Below, piece by piece: positions 7,975-17,081 of a DNA stretch of 64,000 nt. Position numbers and translations under genes: made by a program. Origin of the DNA: Rhizobium grahamii (lineage in GTDB: Bacteria > Pseudomonadota > Alphaproteobacteria > Rhizobiales > Rhizobiaceae); NCBI RefSeq assembly GCF_009498215.1, contig NZ_CP043498.1:2758501-2822500 (forward strand). Reading direction: 5' to 3'. A model generated the notes under the pieces. The model was not told the origin of the DNA. It worked only from the letters and a program-made list of their open reading frames with translations, and ran no database searches. Numbering within the stretch: the stretch's first letter is position 1; each line of letters opens with the position of its first letter.

Positions 7975-9435
7975 ATGCCGACGGATATCTGGAAGGCCCG
8001 CGTCGCACGTCGCGGAAAGGATCTGCTTGCCCCCTCGCTTGTTGCTATCGCCCTTCTCGGCGCGGGTGCGACGGCCGCCCATGCGGAAACGATCGCCGTA
8101 TCACCTGTTGCCAAGGCCGGCGAAGGCATCACCATCCAGCAGGCTCTGGACAAAGCCCAACCCGGCGACACGATCGTGCTTGCGCCCGGCACCTATCTTC
8201 AGGACTTCCGGTCTGTCCGCGATGGCCAAAGCGGCCGACCTATCGTCATCAAAGGCAGCCGCAGCAGCATCGTCAGCGGCGGCGGGCAGCCGCGCGTCAT
8301 CGAGATCAATCACAGCTACATCGAGCTGCGCGGCTTTACCGTCGACGGCCATTTCGAAGCGGCAAACACCAAGGGCAGCTATCGCGACAAGCTGATCTAC
8401 GTGATCGGCAACCAGCCGGGTCGCGGTCCGAACGGGCTTAGGATCCTGAACATGGATATCCGGAACGCGGGCGGCGAATGCGTCCGGATGCGATACCAGG
8501 CGCGAAACAACGAGATCGCCTATTCCAGGATCACCTCCTGCGGCCACGCTGATTTCAAGTTCAAGGACGGCGGCAAGAATGGCGAGGGCATCTACATCGG
8601 CACCGCCCCCGAACAGCTCGGACAGCGCGGCGCCCCCGATCGCGCGGTCGATCATTCCGACAATAATCACATCCACGACAACACCATCAACACCGCCGGC
8701 AACGAGTGCGTCGACATCAAGGAAGGCTCAAGCGGCAACATTGTCGAACGCAACAGCTGCACCGGCCAGAAGGATAAGGAATCCGGCGGCTTCGATTCCC
8801 GTGGCAACGCCAACGTCTTCCGGAACAATACGGTGTTCAACGTTCGCGGCACCGGCGTGCGCCTCGGCGGCGATGGCCCGAAGGATGGCTTGATGAACGA
8901 CGTCTACGGCAACACCTTCCGCAACGTCGGCGTTGGCCTCGTGCGCGCCCAAAGGGCGCCCCAGGGCAAGATCTGCGGCAACATCTCGCAGAACAACAAG
9001 AAGGTCGCCGTCAACGACATCGGCAAGGCGCTCGATCCGACCGGCCCCTGCGATGGCCCGAGAGCGACGGCGGACGGCCGCACCAAGGTCGCCGCCCAGC
9101 CGAAGGAGACGGCAAGCCGCGAGAGGCCCGAGAAGAAGGCCGACAAGCCGTCGAGTGGCTTGATCAAGGACGGCCCCGCGCTCTCCTGCCGTTCGGCTGT
9201 CGCCGGCTGCATCGTCGGCCGCATCGAAGGCGACGCACGCAACCGTATCAAGATCTTCGACGCCAGCGATGTCGATCTGCGCGGACACCACCTGATCCTG
9301 GCGACAGCCACAGGCCGCGACGGCAAGGTGATCGCGGTGAAGTCGCTTGCCGGAAAGGTAGTTCGGGTGGAATATGCCGGGATCGAGGAGAAGAAATTCT
9401 CCGGTGCCCGGATCGTCGAGGTGATGGATCAATGA
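7975..9435 (+). CDS. Exported right-handed beta-helix repeat protein
   Basis: 486 residues. The signal peptide spans about residues 1-38 (twin-Arg near residue 12, hydrophobic LLAPSLVAIALLGAGATAAHA, AHA cleavage). A parallel beta-helix follows from about 45 to 350, with many N-rich turns (HDNTINTAGNECVDIK, FRNNTVFNVRGTGVRLGG) as in pectate-lyase-fold proteins. Then comes a Lys/Pro/Glu-rich linker and a small C-terminal beta domain. The fold suggests a polysaccharide-binding or -cleaving role outside the cytoplasm, but I see no family-specific catalytic set. The ATG at 7975 follows GGAG; another ATG lies four codons upstream. Confidence 0.8.
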   Translation: MPTDIWKARVARRGKDLLAPSLVAIALLGAGATAAHAETIAVSPVAKAGEGITIQQALDKAQPGDTIVLAPGTYLQDFRSVRDGQSGRPIVIKGSRSSIVSGGGQPRVIEINHSYIELRGFTVDGHFEAANTKGSYRDKLIYVIGNQPGRGPNGLRILNMDIRNAGGECVRMRYQARNNEIAYSRITSCGHADFKFKDGGKNGEGIYIGTAPEQLGQRGAPDRAVDHSDNNHIHDNTINTAGNECVDIKEGSSGNIVERNSCTGQKDKESGGFDSRGNANVFRNNTVFNVRGTGVRLGGDGPKDGLMNDVYGNTFRNVGVGLVRAQRAPQGKICGNISQNNKKVAVNDIGKALDPTGPCDGPRATADGRTKVAAQPKETASRERPEKKADKPSSGLIKDGPALSCRSAVAGCIVGRIEGDARNRIKIFDASDVDLRGHHLILATATGRDGKVIAVKSLAGKVVRVEYAGIEEKKFSGARIVEVMDQ

Positions 9436-9449
9436 TCGACGTGCGGCGA

Positions 9450-9489
9450 CCACGGTCACACGCGACCGTGGACCGCGGGCGCTTTTTTG
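9450..9489 (+). terminator. Rho-independent terminator
   Basis: An 8-base-pair stem (CCACGGTC/GACCGTGG) extended by partly paired flanks is followed by GCGCTTTTTTG, just after the beta-helix gene. Confidence 0.75.
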
Positions 9490-9561
9490 TTTGATTTGAC
9501 ACGCCGATCCCCTATCCGCTTTACTCGATATCCGAATCCCGTGACGGACGCTCAATCAGCA

Positions 9562-10536
9562 ATGGACCAGGTCCTTTATTCGACACCCGACAATCCGGCT
9601 CCCGAGAACCGCACCGAGGGTTTCTTCGAGACCCACGACGGATTAAAGCTGCGCTACGCCGTTTTCCGTTCCAGCACGCCGGTTGCCAAGGGAACGGTGG
9701 TGCTACTGCACGGGCGTAACGAATATATCGAGAAGTATTTCGAGACGATCCGCGATCTGACGGCCAAGGGTCTCTGGGTCGCCACCTTCGACCTGCGCGG
9801 TCAGGGCGCTTCACAACGGCTGCTGAAGAAAGCCCATCTCGGGCATGTCAGGCGCTTCGTCGATTACGAGCATGATCTGGATACCTTCCTCGAGAAGATC
9901 GTCCTGCCCGATACCCGCCTGCCCTTCTACATCCTCGCCCATTCGACCGGTGCGCTGGTGGCGCTTTCGGCAGCGCCCTTCCTGTCGACGCGTATCGACC
10001 GAATGGTGCTGACGGCGCCTTTCATCGGCCTTTCAGGACAGGCCGCCTCGCCGGGCACGATCCGGCGCCTGGCGACGCTCGCCTGCTCGCTCGGCTTCGG
10101 TTCTTTTCCGCTCACACGGAAAATCAAGGAATCGCCGTTTCGGGACAATCCGCTGACGTCCGACGAGGTCCGCTTCGAGCGAAACGCCGCGATCGCCGCA
10201 GCCCATCCGGAACTCGTGCTGGGCCCGCCGACCGCGCGCTGGCTGCTCGAAGCCTTCAACACGATCGATCGGGTGACGTCACCCAACCACCTGTTCTCGA
10301 TTACCATCCCTACGGTTGTGATCGCGCCGACGCGCGATGCGATCGTCCCCTATATCGCCCAGGAACGGCTGTCGCGTTACTTCCGCGCGGGCCAGCTGGT
10401 GCCGATCAACGGCGCGCGTCATGAGGTGCTGCACGAGCGCGACGTCTATCGACAGGCTGCACTTGCCGCATTCCACGCCTTCATTCCCGGCAGCGATGCC
10501 GAAGAGACGGAAGACGTGGAAGGCTTCGGCACCTGA
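9562..10536 (+). CDS. Alpha/beta hydrolase, lysophospholipase (PldB)-like
   Basis: About 324 residues from MDQVLYSTPDNPAPENRTEGF. Serine-hydrolase landmarks: the oxyanion region VLLHGRNEYIEKYFETI, the nucleophile elbow ILAHSTGALVALS (Ser in H-S-T-G, with Ala where most homologues have Gly), and the late GARHEVLHE histidine, with an acid in APTRDAIVP. The PldB/monoacylglycerol lipase group cleaves acyl esters of lysophospholipids or glycerides. A GTG eight codons upstream is an alternative start. It converges on the chemoreceptor gene 20 bases downstream. Confidence 0.85.
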   Translation: MDQVLYSTPDNPAPENRTEGFFETHDGLKLRYAVFRSSTPVAKGTVVLLHGRNEYIEKYFETIRDLTAKGLWVATFDLRGQGASQRLLKKAHLGHVRRFVDYEHDLDTFLEKIVLPDTRLPFYILAHSTGALVALSAAPFLSTRIDRMVLTAPFIGLSGQAASPGTIRRLATLACSLGFGSFPLTRKIKESPFRDNPLTSDEVRFERNAAIAAAHPELVLGPPTARWLLEAFNTIDRVTSPNHLFSITIPTVVIAPTRDAIVPYIAQERLSRYFRAGQLVPINGARHEVLHERDVYRQAALAAFHAFIPGSDAEETEDVEGFGT

Positions 10537-10556
10537 GCTTCCGATCGCTTTCGTCC

Positions 10557-12242
10557 TCAGGCGACGTTCGCCCAGCGGACGCTCTCTTCGTCCTCGCCAC
10601 CGACCTTGAATTGCCCAATAAGCTCGAAGAGCGACTGCGCCTCTGACGCCAGTCGCCGGCTCGCGGCAGCCGTTTCCTCGACCATCGCCGCGTTTCGCTG
10701 CGTGTCCTGATCCATCGACAGCACGACGTCGTTGATCTGGGCAAGGTTCGATGATTGCTCCTTCGCCGCATCGATGATGCCGGAGACGTTGCCGCGGACC
10801 TGCACGACCTGCTCCGCGATCGTCTCCAGGGCCGCCCCCGTGCGGCCGACCAGCAGAACGCCATCGCGGACGAACTGTTCGGAATCGGCAATCAGCGCCT
10901 TTATCTCCTTGGCGGCCAGCGCCGAACGCTGTGCCAGCGCACGAACCTCCTGCGCCACGACGGCAAAGCCCTTGCCGGATTCGCCGGCCCGCGCGGCTTC
11001 GACGCCGGCATTCAAGGCGAGCAGGTTGGTCTGGAAGGCAATCTCGTCGATGACGCCGACGATGCCCGAAATACGCGACGAGGAGTTCTCGATGTTCGAC
11101 ATCGCCGCAACGGTCGCACGAACGACCTCGGCCGAGTCCTGCGCGTTCCGCGACGTCTGCTCGACAAGCACGCCCGCATCGGCTGCGCGGCGGGCGGAGT
11201 CAGAGACCGTCGAGGAAATTTCCGTCACCGCCGACGACGTCTCCTCGACGCAGGCAGCCTGGGTCTCGGTGCGCTGCGCAAGATCGTCGGAGGCGATGCG
11301 GATATCCTCGGATCCGGCCGCAATCAGCGTCGCGTTCTCAGCGATCGCGCGCATCGCGGCGCGAAGGCGTCCGATCGATGCATTGTAATCCGTCCGGAGC
11401 TTGTCGAGAGCTGACGTGAACGGTCGGTCGATCGTCCGCTCGAGGTCGCCTTCGGCCATCGCCTGCAGGCCGCTACCGAGCTCGTTGACGGCCCTCACCC
11501 GCTCGGTCACGTCGGTCGCGAACTTCACGACCTTACAGACCTTGCCGTTCATGTCGAAGATCGGATTGTAGGAGGCCTGGATGAACACCGTTCTCCCGCC
11601 CTTGCCGACCCGCATGAACTCATCGGAAGCAAAATTGCCCGCGGCCAGGCTCGGCCAGAACTGCTTGTATTCACGCGACGCCACATAGCGCGGATCGCAG
11701 AACATCGAGTGATGCTGCCCCCGGATCTCCTCCAGCGTGTAACCGAGCGTTGCCAGAAAGTTGTCATTGGCGGTCAGTATCCGTCCATCCGGCGAGAATT
11801 CGATAGTCGCCTGCACGCGCGAGATTGCATCGAGCTTGCCGGCGTCCTCGGCGCTCTTCAGTTTGATCGCGGTGATGTCGGTGGCAAGCTTCACCACCTT
11901 GTAGGGCACCCCACCCCGGAGAACCGGATTGTAGGAGGCCTCGATCCAGACCTCGCGACCACCCTTGCCGATCCGCTTGTATTGCCGCCGGTCGAAGTGC
12001 CCCTGCCCCAGCCGCTGCCAGAATTCGCGGTAATCAGCGCTTCCCGCTTCCGCCGGCTCGACGAAAATCCTGTGGTGCTGCCCGACGATCTCTTCGAGCG
12101 AATAGCCCATAGCCTGGCAGAAATTGCCGTTCGCATTCAGTATCTTGCCGGTCAGGTCGAATTCGATGATGGCCTGCGAACGATTGACCGCATCAAGAAT
12201 GGCCTTCGCATCGGCGCCGGCGGTGATAGGAAGGAACGACAC
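10557..12242 (-). CDS. Cytoplasmic methyl-accepting chemotaxis protein with two PAS domains
   Basis: 561 residues and no membrane segment. Two tandem PAS/PAC units (about residues 10-115 and 130-238) each end in [10 protein letters not shown] or [11 protein letters not shown] short HAMP-like linker and the MCP signalling domain follow, whose tip [35 protein letters not shown] (interrupted by no gaps) binds CheA/CheW. It should sense an internal signal such as redox state or a ligand. The start is the GTG at 12242, preceded by AAAAGGA at 8 bases; the frame is open to a GTG 14 codons upstream without a binding site. No che genes are nearby. Confidence 0.92.
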   Translation of the reverse strand: MSFLPITAGADAKAILDAVNRSQAIIEFDLTGKILNANGNFCQAMGYSLEEIVGQHHRIFVEPAEAGSADYREFWQRLGQGHFDRRQYKRIGKGGREVWIEASYNPVLRGGVPYKVVKLATDITAIKLKSAEDAGKLDAISRVQATIEFSPDGRILTANDNFLATLGYTLEEIRGQHHSMFCDPRYVASREYKQFWPSLAAGNFASDEFMRVGKGGRTVFIQASYNPIFDMNGKVCKVVKFATDVTERVRAVNELGSGLQAMAEGDLERTIDRPFTSALDKLRTDYNASIGRLRAAMRAIAENATLIAAGSEDIRIASDDLAQRTETQAACVEETSSAVTEISSTVSDSARRAADAGVLVEQTSRNAQDSAEVVRATVAAMSNIENSSSRISGIVGVIDEIAFQTNLLALNAGVEAARAGESGKGFAVVAQEVRALAQRSALAAKEIKALIADSEQFVRDGVLLVGRTGAALETIAEQVVQVRGNVSGIIDAAKEQSSNLAQINDVVLSMDQDTQRNAAMVEETAAASRRLASEAQSLFELIGQFKVGGEDEESVRWANVA

Positions 12243-12475
12243 TGAAAAATTCCTTTTGACGTAAGCTGCGGATTGGCGAGACACCTGTGCCGCAATCCCT
12301 TGAAATGCGCAAAGAAATTACAGCGAAATATTGAATCTTTGCTTACGCGCAAAGCTGCACCAGCATTCAGCCCGGGGTAGAAGTCCACCACCCCCGCAAA
12401 GCGCAACCGGAACGACACACACCCAGAAAAACAAAGCCGCGCAGCTAAGATAGCCCCAAAACAGGTGCTATAAAC

Positions 12476-13249
12476 CTATCGATTGAGGATCGCGACAGCC
12501 TGCTCATAGACAGCGCGGCTACCGGCGGCGATGATCGAACCGCCCATCTCGGGACGCCCGCCATCCCAGGTCGTGATGATCCCGCCGGCCTTCTCGATGA
12601 CGGGAATGATGCCGCCGACGTCGTAAGGCTTCAGGCTGTTCTCGATGACGAGATCGACATGGCCGGCCGCCAGCAGCGCGTAGGCGTAGCAGTCGGTTCC
12701 GTAGCGGAACAGTCTCACCTGCCCCTCGATCTCGCGATAACGATCCATCTCGTCGCCGGCAAACAAATGCGGAGAAGTGGTAAACAGGATGGCATTCGAA
12801 AGCACGCCGCAATCGCGCACCTGCAGGCGGCGCTCGCCTTCCGGCCCCTTGTAGAAGGAACCGCTGGCATCCGCGAAATAGCGCTCGCCCGTGAAGGGCT
12901 GCTCGATCATGCCCATGATCGTCCTGCCGTTTTGCTGCAGGCCGATCAGCGTTCCCCACACGGGGACGCCTGAAATGAAGGCGCGGGTACCATCGATCGG
13001 ATCGATGACCCATACGAATTCACGGTCGAGACCAACACTGCCGTGCTCCTCACCGAGGATACCATGATCGGGAAAGTGCTCCTCGATCAGTGTGCGGATG
13101 GCAACCTCGGCCGCGCGATCTCCCTCCGTCACCGGGTCAAAACCGCCGGAGAGCTTGTTCACGACGTCAAGGCCGGAACGAAAACGCGGCAATGTCTCGG
13201 CCTTGGCTGCTTCCGCCAGGCGATTGAAAAACGAACGATCAGGAAGCAT
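12476..13249 (-). CDS. hisN: Histidinol-phosphatase of the inositol monophosphatase (SuhB-like) family
   Basis: 257 residues. The metal-dependent phosphatase signature is complete: GEEHG (about 66-70), DPIDGT (83-88), WGTLIGLQQNG, and the late KPYDVGGIIPVIEKAGG. Members of this length and sequence in alphaproteobacteria are histidinol-phosphatases, the penultimate step of histidine synthesis; older annotations call them SuhB or inositol monophosphatase. The mmgR-like sRNA lies upstream, divergently placed. Confidence 0.85.
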   Translation of the reverse strand: MLPDRSFFNRLAEAAKAETLPRFRSGLDVVNKLSGGFDPVTEGDRAAEVAIRTLIEEHFPDHGILGEEHGSVGLDREFVWVIDPIDGTRAFISGVPVWGTLIGLQQNGRTIMGMIEQPFTGERYFADASGSFYKGPEGERRLQVRDCGVLSNAILFTTSPHLFAGDEMDRYREIEGQVRLFRYGTDCYAYALLAAGHVDLVIENSLKPYDVGGIIPVIEKAGGIITTWDGGRPEMGGSIIAAGSRAVYEQAVAILNR

Positions 13250-13369
13250 GGCAAAATCCGTGTGATTGGCGGCGCAATGGCGCTTTTCTTAGCGGAAATA
13301 CGGGCAGTTGCAAACGCGAGCGGCAGTTTTTAGCCGACTGCCCATTATTTCATCAAGCTAAAATGCTGC

Positions 13370-13398
13370 TTGACATTTGTGCAGTGCAGCAGTAGCCT
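13370..13398 (+). promoter_or_regulatory. Promoter of the mmgR-like sRNA
   Basis: TTGACA (13370-13375), 17 bases, then TAGCCT (13393-13398). The spacer carries TGTGCAGTGCAGCA, a repeat-rich stretch of the kind conserved before this sRNA family. Transcription would start near 13402-13405. Confidence 0.7.
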
Positions 13399-13401
13399 CC
13401 A

Positions 13402-13480
13402 ATTACAGTCTTCTGACTGTAAATACCCTCCTTGGGTGTTTCCTCCCTAGACTTGGACCGCCGAAAGGCGGTCTTTTTTT
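13402..13480 (+). ncRNA. mmgR: mmgR (suhB/alpha-r8 family) trans-acting small RNA
   Basis: About 77-79 nt. Stem 1 is a perfect 8-bp hairpin TTACAGTC/GACTGTAA with loop TTCT. Stem 2 is ACCC/GGGT around TCCTT. A single-stranded, C/U-rich TTTCCTCCCTAGACTT follows, and then a strong terminator (GACCGCC, GAAA loop, GGCGGTC, T7). Size, stem order, exposed CCUCC motifs and location next to a SuhB-family gene match the rhizobial mmgR RNA, which restrains polyhydroxybutyrate accumulation in Sinorhizobium. Function is by family only. Confidence 0.85.
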
Positions 13481-13502
13481 GGGGTACGAAAGGTAGCTGC
13501 TG

Positions 13503-14384
13503 CTATTCGGCGGCGAGCGCGCTGTCGCCGGCGAACTGGGCGACATAATCCGCCATCTGCCGCATGAACGACGTGATCGCAGCCGCAATGAGCGGAAAGT
13601 CCGCCCGCTTCTCAAGCGTCACCTCGTCGACATAGATCGACCGGTTGACCTCGATCTGCAGCGCATGCAGCCCGCGGGACGGGCGCCCGTAGTGCTCGGT
13701 GATGAACCCGCCGGCATATGGCTTGTTGCGGATCGCGTTGAAGCCGAGTTCCTCGAAGATGCCGACGGCGGTGCGGGAAAGCTCCGCGGATGCGCTGGTC
13801 CCATAGCGATCGCCGATGATGACATCAGGCCGCACCGACGCACCGGCGACGCGGACATTACCCGGCATGGAATGGCAGTCGATCAGCACGCCGAAGCCGA
13901 ACTGCACATGCGTTCGGGCAATCAGTCGCCGCAGTGCAGCATGATATGGCTTGTAGACCGCCTCGATGCGATCGAGCCCCTCCTGCACCGGCAGGCGGCG
14001 CGAATAGATTTCCATGTTCTCGGCAACGATCCGCGGAATGGTCCCGAGGCCGCCGGCAACCCTGAGCGAATTGATGTTCGCATAAGACGGCAGCAGCCCG
14101 TCGAACATGCGCGGATCAAGCTCATAGGGCTCACGGTTGACGTCGAGATAGGCGCGCGGGAAATTGGCAAGCAGCAGGGGGGCGCCAAGCGCGCTCGCCT
14201 CGCCGAACAGTTCGTCCACATAATGATCTTCGGAACGGCGGATTGCCATGCCCTGGAGACGCGACTGGGCAATGAACTCCGGCGGATAGATGCGCCCGCT
14301 GTGCGGTGAGTTATAGACGAAGGGAATGGTGTGCGATTGAGGCTCCCGGACCTCGAAAAGCGCATATTCGGGGATTTCGCGCAC
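13503..14384 (-). CDS. N-formylglutamate amidohydrolase family protein
   Basis: 293 residues of the FGase family (PF05013 type). FVYNSPHSGRIYPPEF near the N terminus and LIDCHSMPG in the middle supply metal-binding His/Asp residues. Classical members release formate from N-formylglutamate at the end of histidine degradation. No other hut gene is nearby, so a broader deformylase role is possible. It ends 22 bases from the sRNA terminator on the opposite strand. Confidence 0.88.
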   Translation of the reverse strand: MREIPEYALFEVREPQSHTIPFVYNSPHSGRIYPPEFIAQSRLQGMAIRRSEDHYVDELFGEASALGAPLLLANFPRAYLDVNREPYELDPRMFDGLLPSYANINSLRVAGGLGTIPRIVAENMEIYSRRLPVQEGLDRIEAVYKPYHAALRRLIARTHVQFGFGVLIDCHSMPGNVRVAGASVRPDVIIGDRYGTSASAELSRTAVGIFEELGFNAIRNKPYAGGFITEHYGRPSRGLHALQIEVNRSIYVDEVTLEKRADFPLIAAAITSFMRQMADYVAQFAGDSALAAE

Positions 14385-14570
14385 CTTTTTCCCTCTTAAC
14401 CATGCCCGGAATGACTGCTTCGGCCATGTTGCCAGTTGCCGGCCTTCAAGTCCATACTATCTCATGGGGATGACAGCCCCTACGAGCCGTTCACCGGTTG
14501 TTTACTGGGCAAAACCTAGTGTAGATGACTGGAGCCCCATGCAAAATTTCACTGATCAGCGGTCTGGATA

Positions 14571-14933
14571 ATGACTCAGAAGATACTTCTTGCAGAAGAC
14601 GACAATGACATGCGTCGCTTCCTTGTAAAAGCGCTTGAAAAGGCGGGTTACAAGGTTCTCTCTTACGACAATGGTGCGAGCGCCTACGACAGGCTTCGCG
14701 AAGAGCCGTTTTCGCTTCTGCTGACCGACATCGTCATGCCCGAGATGGACGGGATAGAGCTGGCGCGCCGCGCCACCGAGCTCGATCCCGACCTCAAGGT
14801 CATGTTCATCACCGGATTCGCGGCCGTCGCTTTGAACCCTGATTCGAAGGCGCCGAAGGATGCGAAGGTCCTTTCCAAGCCTTTCCACCTTCGCGACCTC
14901 GTCGACGAAGTGAACAAAATGCTTGCTGCGTAG
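14571..14933 (+). CDS. cpdR: CpdR-type single-domain response regulator
   Basis: 120 residues, receiver domain only: acidic pair D10/D11, phospho-acceptor D53 in LLTDIVMPEMDG, and conserved Thr/Lys (FITGFA, LSKPFH). Sequence and length match CpdR1 of Sinorhizobium and Caulobacter CpdR. Those proteins, when unphosphorylated, bring ClpXP to the pole to degrade cell-cycle proteins and are switched off by the CckA-ChpT relay. In Sinorhizobium CpdR1 is needed for symbiotic differentiation. It is monocistronic, directly before a tRNA-Val gene. Confidence 0.93.
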   Translation: MTQKILLAEDDNDMRRFLVKALEKAGYKVLSYDNGASAYDRLREEPFSLLLTDIVMPEMDGIELARRATELDPDLKVMFITGFAAVALNPDSKAPKDAKVLSKPFHLRDLVDEVNKMLAA

Positions 14934-14973
14934 GCGTTCGCGCGGCGCGTGTCACAAATCTGAAAAAGGCCTA

Positions 14974-15002
14974 TTGACGGCCAAATAGGTTTGTGGTCTA
15001 TG
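14974..15002 (+). promoter_or_regulatory. Promoter of tRNA-Val
   Basis: TTGACG (14974-14979), 17 bases, TCTATG (14997-15002), ending 14 bases before the mature tRNA. Confidence 0.65.
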
Positions 15003-15016
15003 CGCCGACATCGGAT

Positions 15017-15091
<75 letters not shown>

Positions 15092-15100
15092 TTCGAATTC

Positions 15101-15133
15101 AAAGGCTTAGCGAGAAATCGCTGAGCCTTTTTG
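15101..15133 (+). terminator. Rho-independent terminator after tRNA-Val
   Basis: Stem GGCTTAGCG/CGCTGAGCC (one G-T pair) with a 6-base loop, followed by five T. Confidence 0.85.
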
Positions 15134-15273
15134 ATTTCCGGGTGCCAAGCCCGGCCCGTCCAGCCAACACTTTTTGGGCTCAGAACAACTCGCTATCTGG
15201 CGGCATCAATCCAGCACGGCGGCAGGCCTTGGAGGCGCCGGCAGAGGTCCAGAGTTGGCGGTTGCCATCGTCG

Positions 15274-15525
15274 TCACTGGATTGGCTTAGAGAAAGCATC
15301 GCTGCTTTCACCTGTGGTTCGATCCGCAAGCAACAGCTCCAAAGCCTTGTGTTCCGGACCAGCCGGCCGGTCGCTCAGGAACGATGGTACAAGCCTTATT
15401 GTCTCATGGCCTCCCGAGGAGGGGTTCCCACGGTGAATGACGACCTCTGTATTCGTGAGGTCATCGATACCGAGATACCACCTGTCCCCATTTGCACTAC
15501 ACGCAAATTCTCTTAGATTTTCCAC
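15274..15525 (-). CDS. Hypothetical protein, 83 residues
   Basis: Start assigned to a GTG (MENLREFACSANGDRWYLGID) because AAGGAG lies 7 bases before it; an in-frame ATG 21 codons upstream has no such site and lies inside the preceding gene. The product is soluble, with a compact beta-rich N-terminal half and an acidic/leucine-rich C-terminal helix. I do not recognise it. It follows the 95-residue gene on the same strand by 28 bases, so the two are probably one operon. Confidence 0.6.
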   Translation of the reverse strand: MENLREFACSANGDRWYLGIDDLTNTEVVIHRGNPSSGGHETIRLVPSFLSDRPAGPEHKALELLLADRTTGESSDAFSKPIQ

Positions 15526-15553
15526 GTTTGTGCTCCTTCGCCCACCTGTTGAC

Positions 15554-15841
15554 TTAGTTCGGTCGCCCGAAACTTCCCGGGTAGCCATGCTTGAGATAGT
15601 AGGATGACAAGATCCCGATTGCCTTACTCAACACGAGTTCGGAACTCTCTCCCGAGCCTCGAGCAATTTCGAAACGATGATCCTTCAATAAAAGCTCGAC
15701 CTCGTGGATCTTTTTCTCGAAACCGAAATCTTTGACCGCCGCAGCAGCTTTCGCCCCAAACTTTAGATGCGCAAGCAATCGCTCGAGAACGTCGAGTCGC
15801 TCTTGTTCCGACATTTCATCAATTGTGGGCTGTGGGCTCAT
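15554..15841 (-). CDS. Hypothetical helical protein, 95 residues
   Basis: MSPQPTIDEMSEQERLDVLERLLAH opens a largely alpha-helical, charged protein without membrane segments. The composition (Glu/Lys/Leu heptads around residues 10-60) would suit a coiled coil or small helical bundle. No family is recognised. It is first gene of a likely two-gene unit with the 83-residue protein, divergent from the cold-shock gene. Confidence 0.6.
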   Translation of the reverse strand: MSPQPTIDEMSEQERLDVLERLLAHLKFGAKAAAAVKDFGFEKKIHEVELLLKDHRFEIARGSGESSELVLSKAIGILSSYYLKHGYPGSFGRPN

Positions 15842-16177
15842 GGTACCAGCTCCGGCTTCGGGGGAGGAGAGATGTCCGATGAGCGGTCCATAAAGGACTG
15901 AACTATCCGCCGAGCATAGGTCCAGTCTTGCTAGATGGCGTTAAGGAGGGGTTTGCAAGGGCTGCCCATATGAACCCTACCTTGATCGGATCGCGAGCAC
16001 GGCGACATCTTGAATAAGACATGATGTTGATTATATATCTGCTATCGAATTTTGCTTTTTGAGCTTTGCTTTGCGTCTGAACGCAGCTGGCGAACCTTTT
16101 CTTTCAGACATCGATGACTGACTGCCGACGGGTCGCGTCGGGCAGCGATTAATCGTGCGATTAAAAGGATAATCGTC
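15842..16177 (+). promoter_or_regulatory. Divergent region and structured leader of the cold-shock gene
   Basis: 336 bases without a gene. The half before cspA contains a strong hairpin CTGCCGACG/CGTCGGGCAG near 16120-16146. The A/T-rich repeats TTAATCG, GATTAAAAGGATAATCG follow it and include the ribosome binding site AAGGA. Long structured leaders that refold in the cold are typical of cspA-type genes. No promoter could be fixed with confidence. Confidence 0.45.
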
Positions 16178-16387
16178 ATGACAACTGGTATCGTAAAATT
16201 TTTCAATGCAACCAAAGGTTTTGGGTTCATCCAACCTACGGATGGCTCGAAGGACGTCTTCGTTCATATCTCCGCGATTGAGCGCTCTGGGATGACCTTC
16301 ATCTCGGAAGGCCAGAAGCTGGCCTTCGACATCGTCGAGGACGGCCGCTCGGGCAAGAGTTCCGCTGAAAACCTTCAGGCTGCCTGA
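16178..16387 (+). CDS. cspA: Cold-shock protein CspA family
   Basis: 69 residues, a single cold-shock domain. RNP1 is GFGFI (KGFGFIQP) and RNP2 is DVFVHIS. Binds single-stranded RNA/DNA and works as an RNA chaperone at low temperature or in other stress. AAGGA lies 8 bases before the ATG. Rhizobia carry several paralogues, so which one this is cannot be told. Confidence 0.95.
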   Translation: MTTGIVKFFNATKGFGFIQPTDGSKDVFVHISAIERSGMTFISEGQKLAFDIVEDGRSGKSSAENLQAA

Positions 16388-16439
16388 TAAGGCTTAGGTC
16401 GTTGACCACGGATGTACTGGCATCGACCGAACCCCTTAT
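16387..16439 (+). other. Long imperfect hairpin between cspA and the next small gene
   Basis: ATAAGG..TT.GGTCG can pair with CGACC.AA..CCTTAT across about 22 bases of loop, starting in the cspA stop codon. There is no U-tract, so it is more likely an mRNA-stabilising or processing element than a classical terminator. Confidence 0.4.
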
Positions 16440-16483
16440 AGGCCTGGGCACACCCGCCCGTCTTTGTTCCTAAGGAAATTCAA

Positions 16484-16654
16484 ATGAAGAAAACAAGCGC
16501 TGAACAGCAGTTACAGCGGGCAATCCGCTACGTGAAAAACACAAGCGCCGGCGGTCATCTCGGCGGCACGAACTTTGGGCAAGCCTACGACGCCAAGACA
16601 TCGTCTGCGAAGGGCAAATCCGACAACGGCCGCCGGCACGCTCGCAAGACGTAA
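16484..16654 (+). CDS. Small basic hypothetical protein, 56 residues
   Basis: AAGGA is 8 bases before the ATG. The product is Lys/Arg/Gly/Ser-rich and disordered-looking (MKKTSAEQQLQRAIRYVKN, then GGHLGGTNFGQAYDAK and a basic end GRRHARKT). This suits a nucleic-acid-associated peptide. It follows cspA by 96 bases and may share its transcript. No known family. Confidence 0.55.
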   Translation: MKKTSAEQQLQRAIRYVKNTSAGGHLGGTNFGQAYDAKTSSAKGKSDNGRRHARKT

Positions 16655-16692
16655 TGCGGCACAAGCCTGTCGAGGCATGTCAGGAGGAAAAA

Positions 16693-16884
16693 ATGACTGC
16701 AACAAAGGACAATTTCTTCAATCCCGCGAAGCTGGCGGCCGGCACGAAGGCAGCGGACACGAATGCGACGGCTCGCGGCATGGTGGATGCGGAGGCTGCT
16801 GCGCGAGACAAGAAGACGCAAAGTCTAAAGGCACTCAGACTAGCCCAACAATCGCTTTCCCGCACGTCGCGAGATCGTTCCTAA
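16693..16884 (+). CDS. Small hypothetical protein, 63 residues
   Basis: CAGGAGGAAAAA sits directly before the ATG, a very strong ribosome binding site that decides this start over an open frame beginning 13 codons earlier. The protein (MTATKDNFFNPAKLAAG...) is Ala/Lys/Asp-rich, soluble and probably helical in its C-terminal half. It lies 38 bases after the 56-residue gene and probably belongs to the same unit. Function unknown. Confidence 0.55.
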   Translation: MTATKDNFFNPAKLAAGTKAADTNATARGMVDAEAAARDKKTQSLKALRLAQQSLSRTSRDRS

Positions 16885-17081
16885 GTCCACGGCGAGCGAC
16901 AATCTCGTTTCAACTGCGGCTTCCACCGTCATGCCAGGCAGCAATGGGCGCAAACTTCCGGACATGTTCCGAGCCACACGTAAATAAGACTTAATCATCA
17001 GATAAATCTAAAGAACGGCAGATTTGAAAGCGGGCCCTGCCGGGAAGGATATTGCCTTCGCCCCAATCAAAGGAGGACGTC

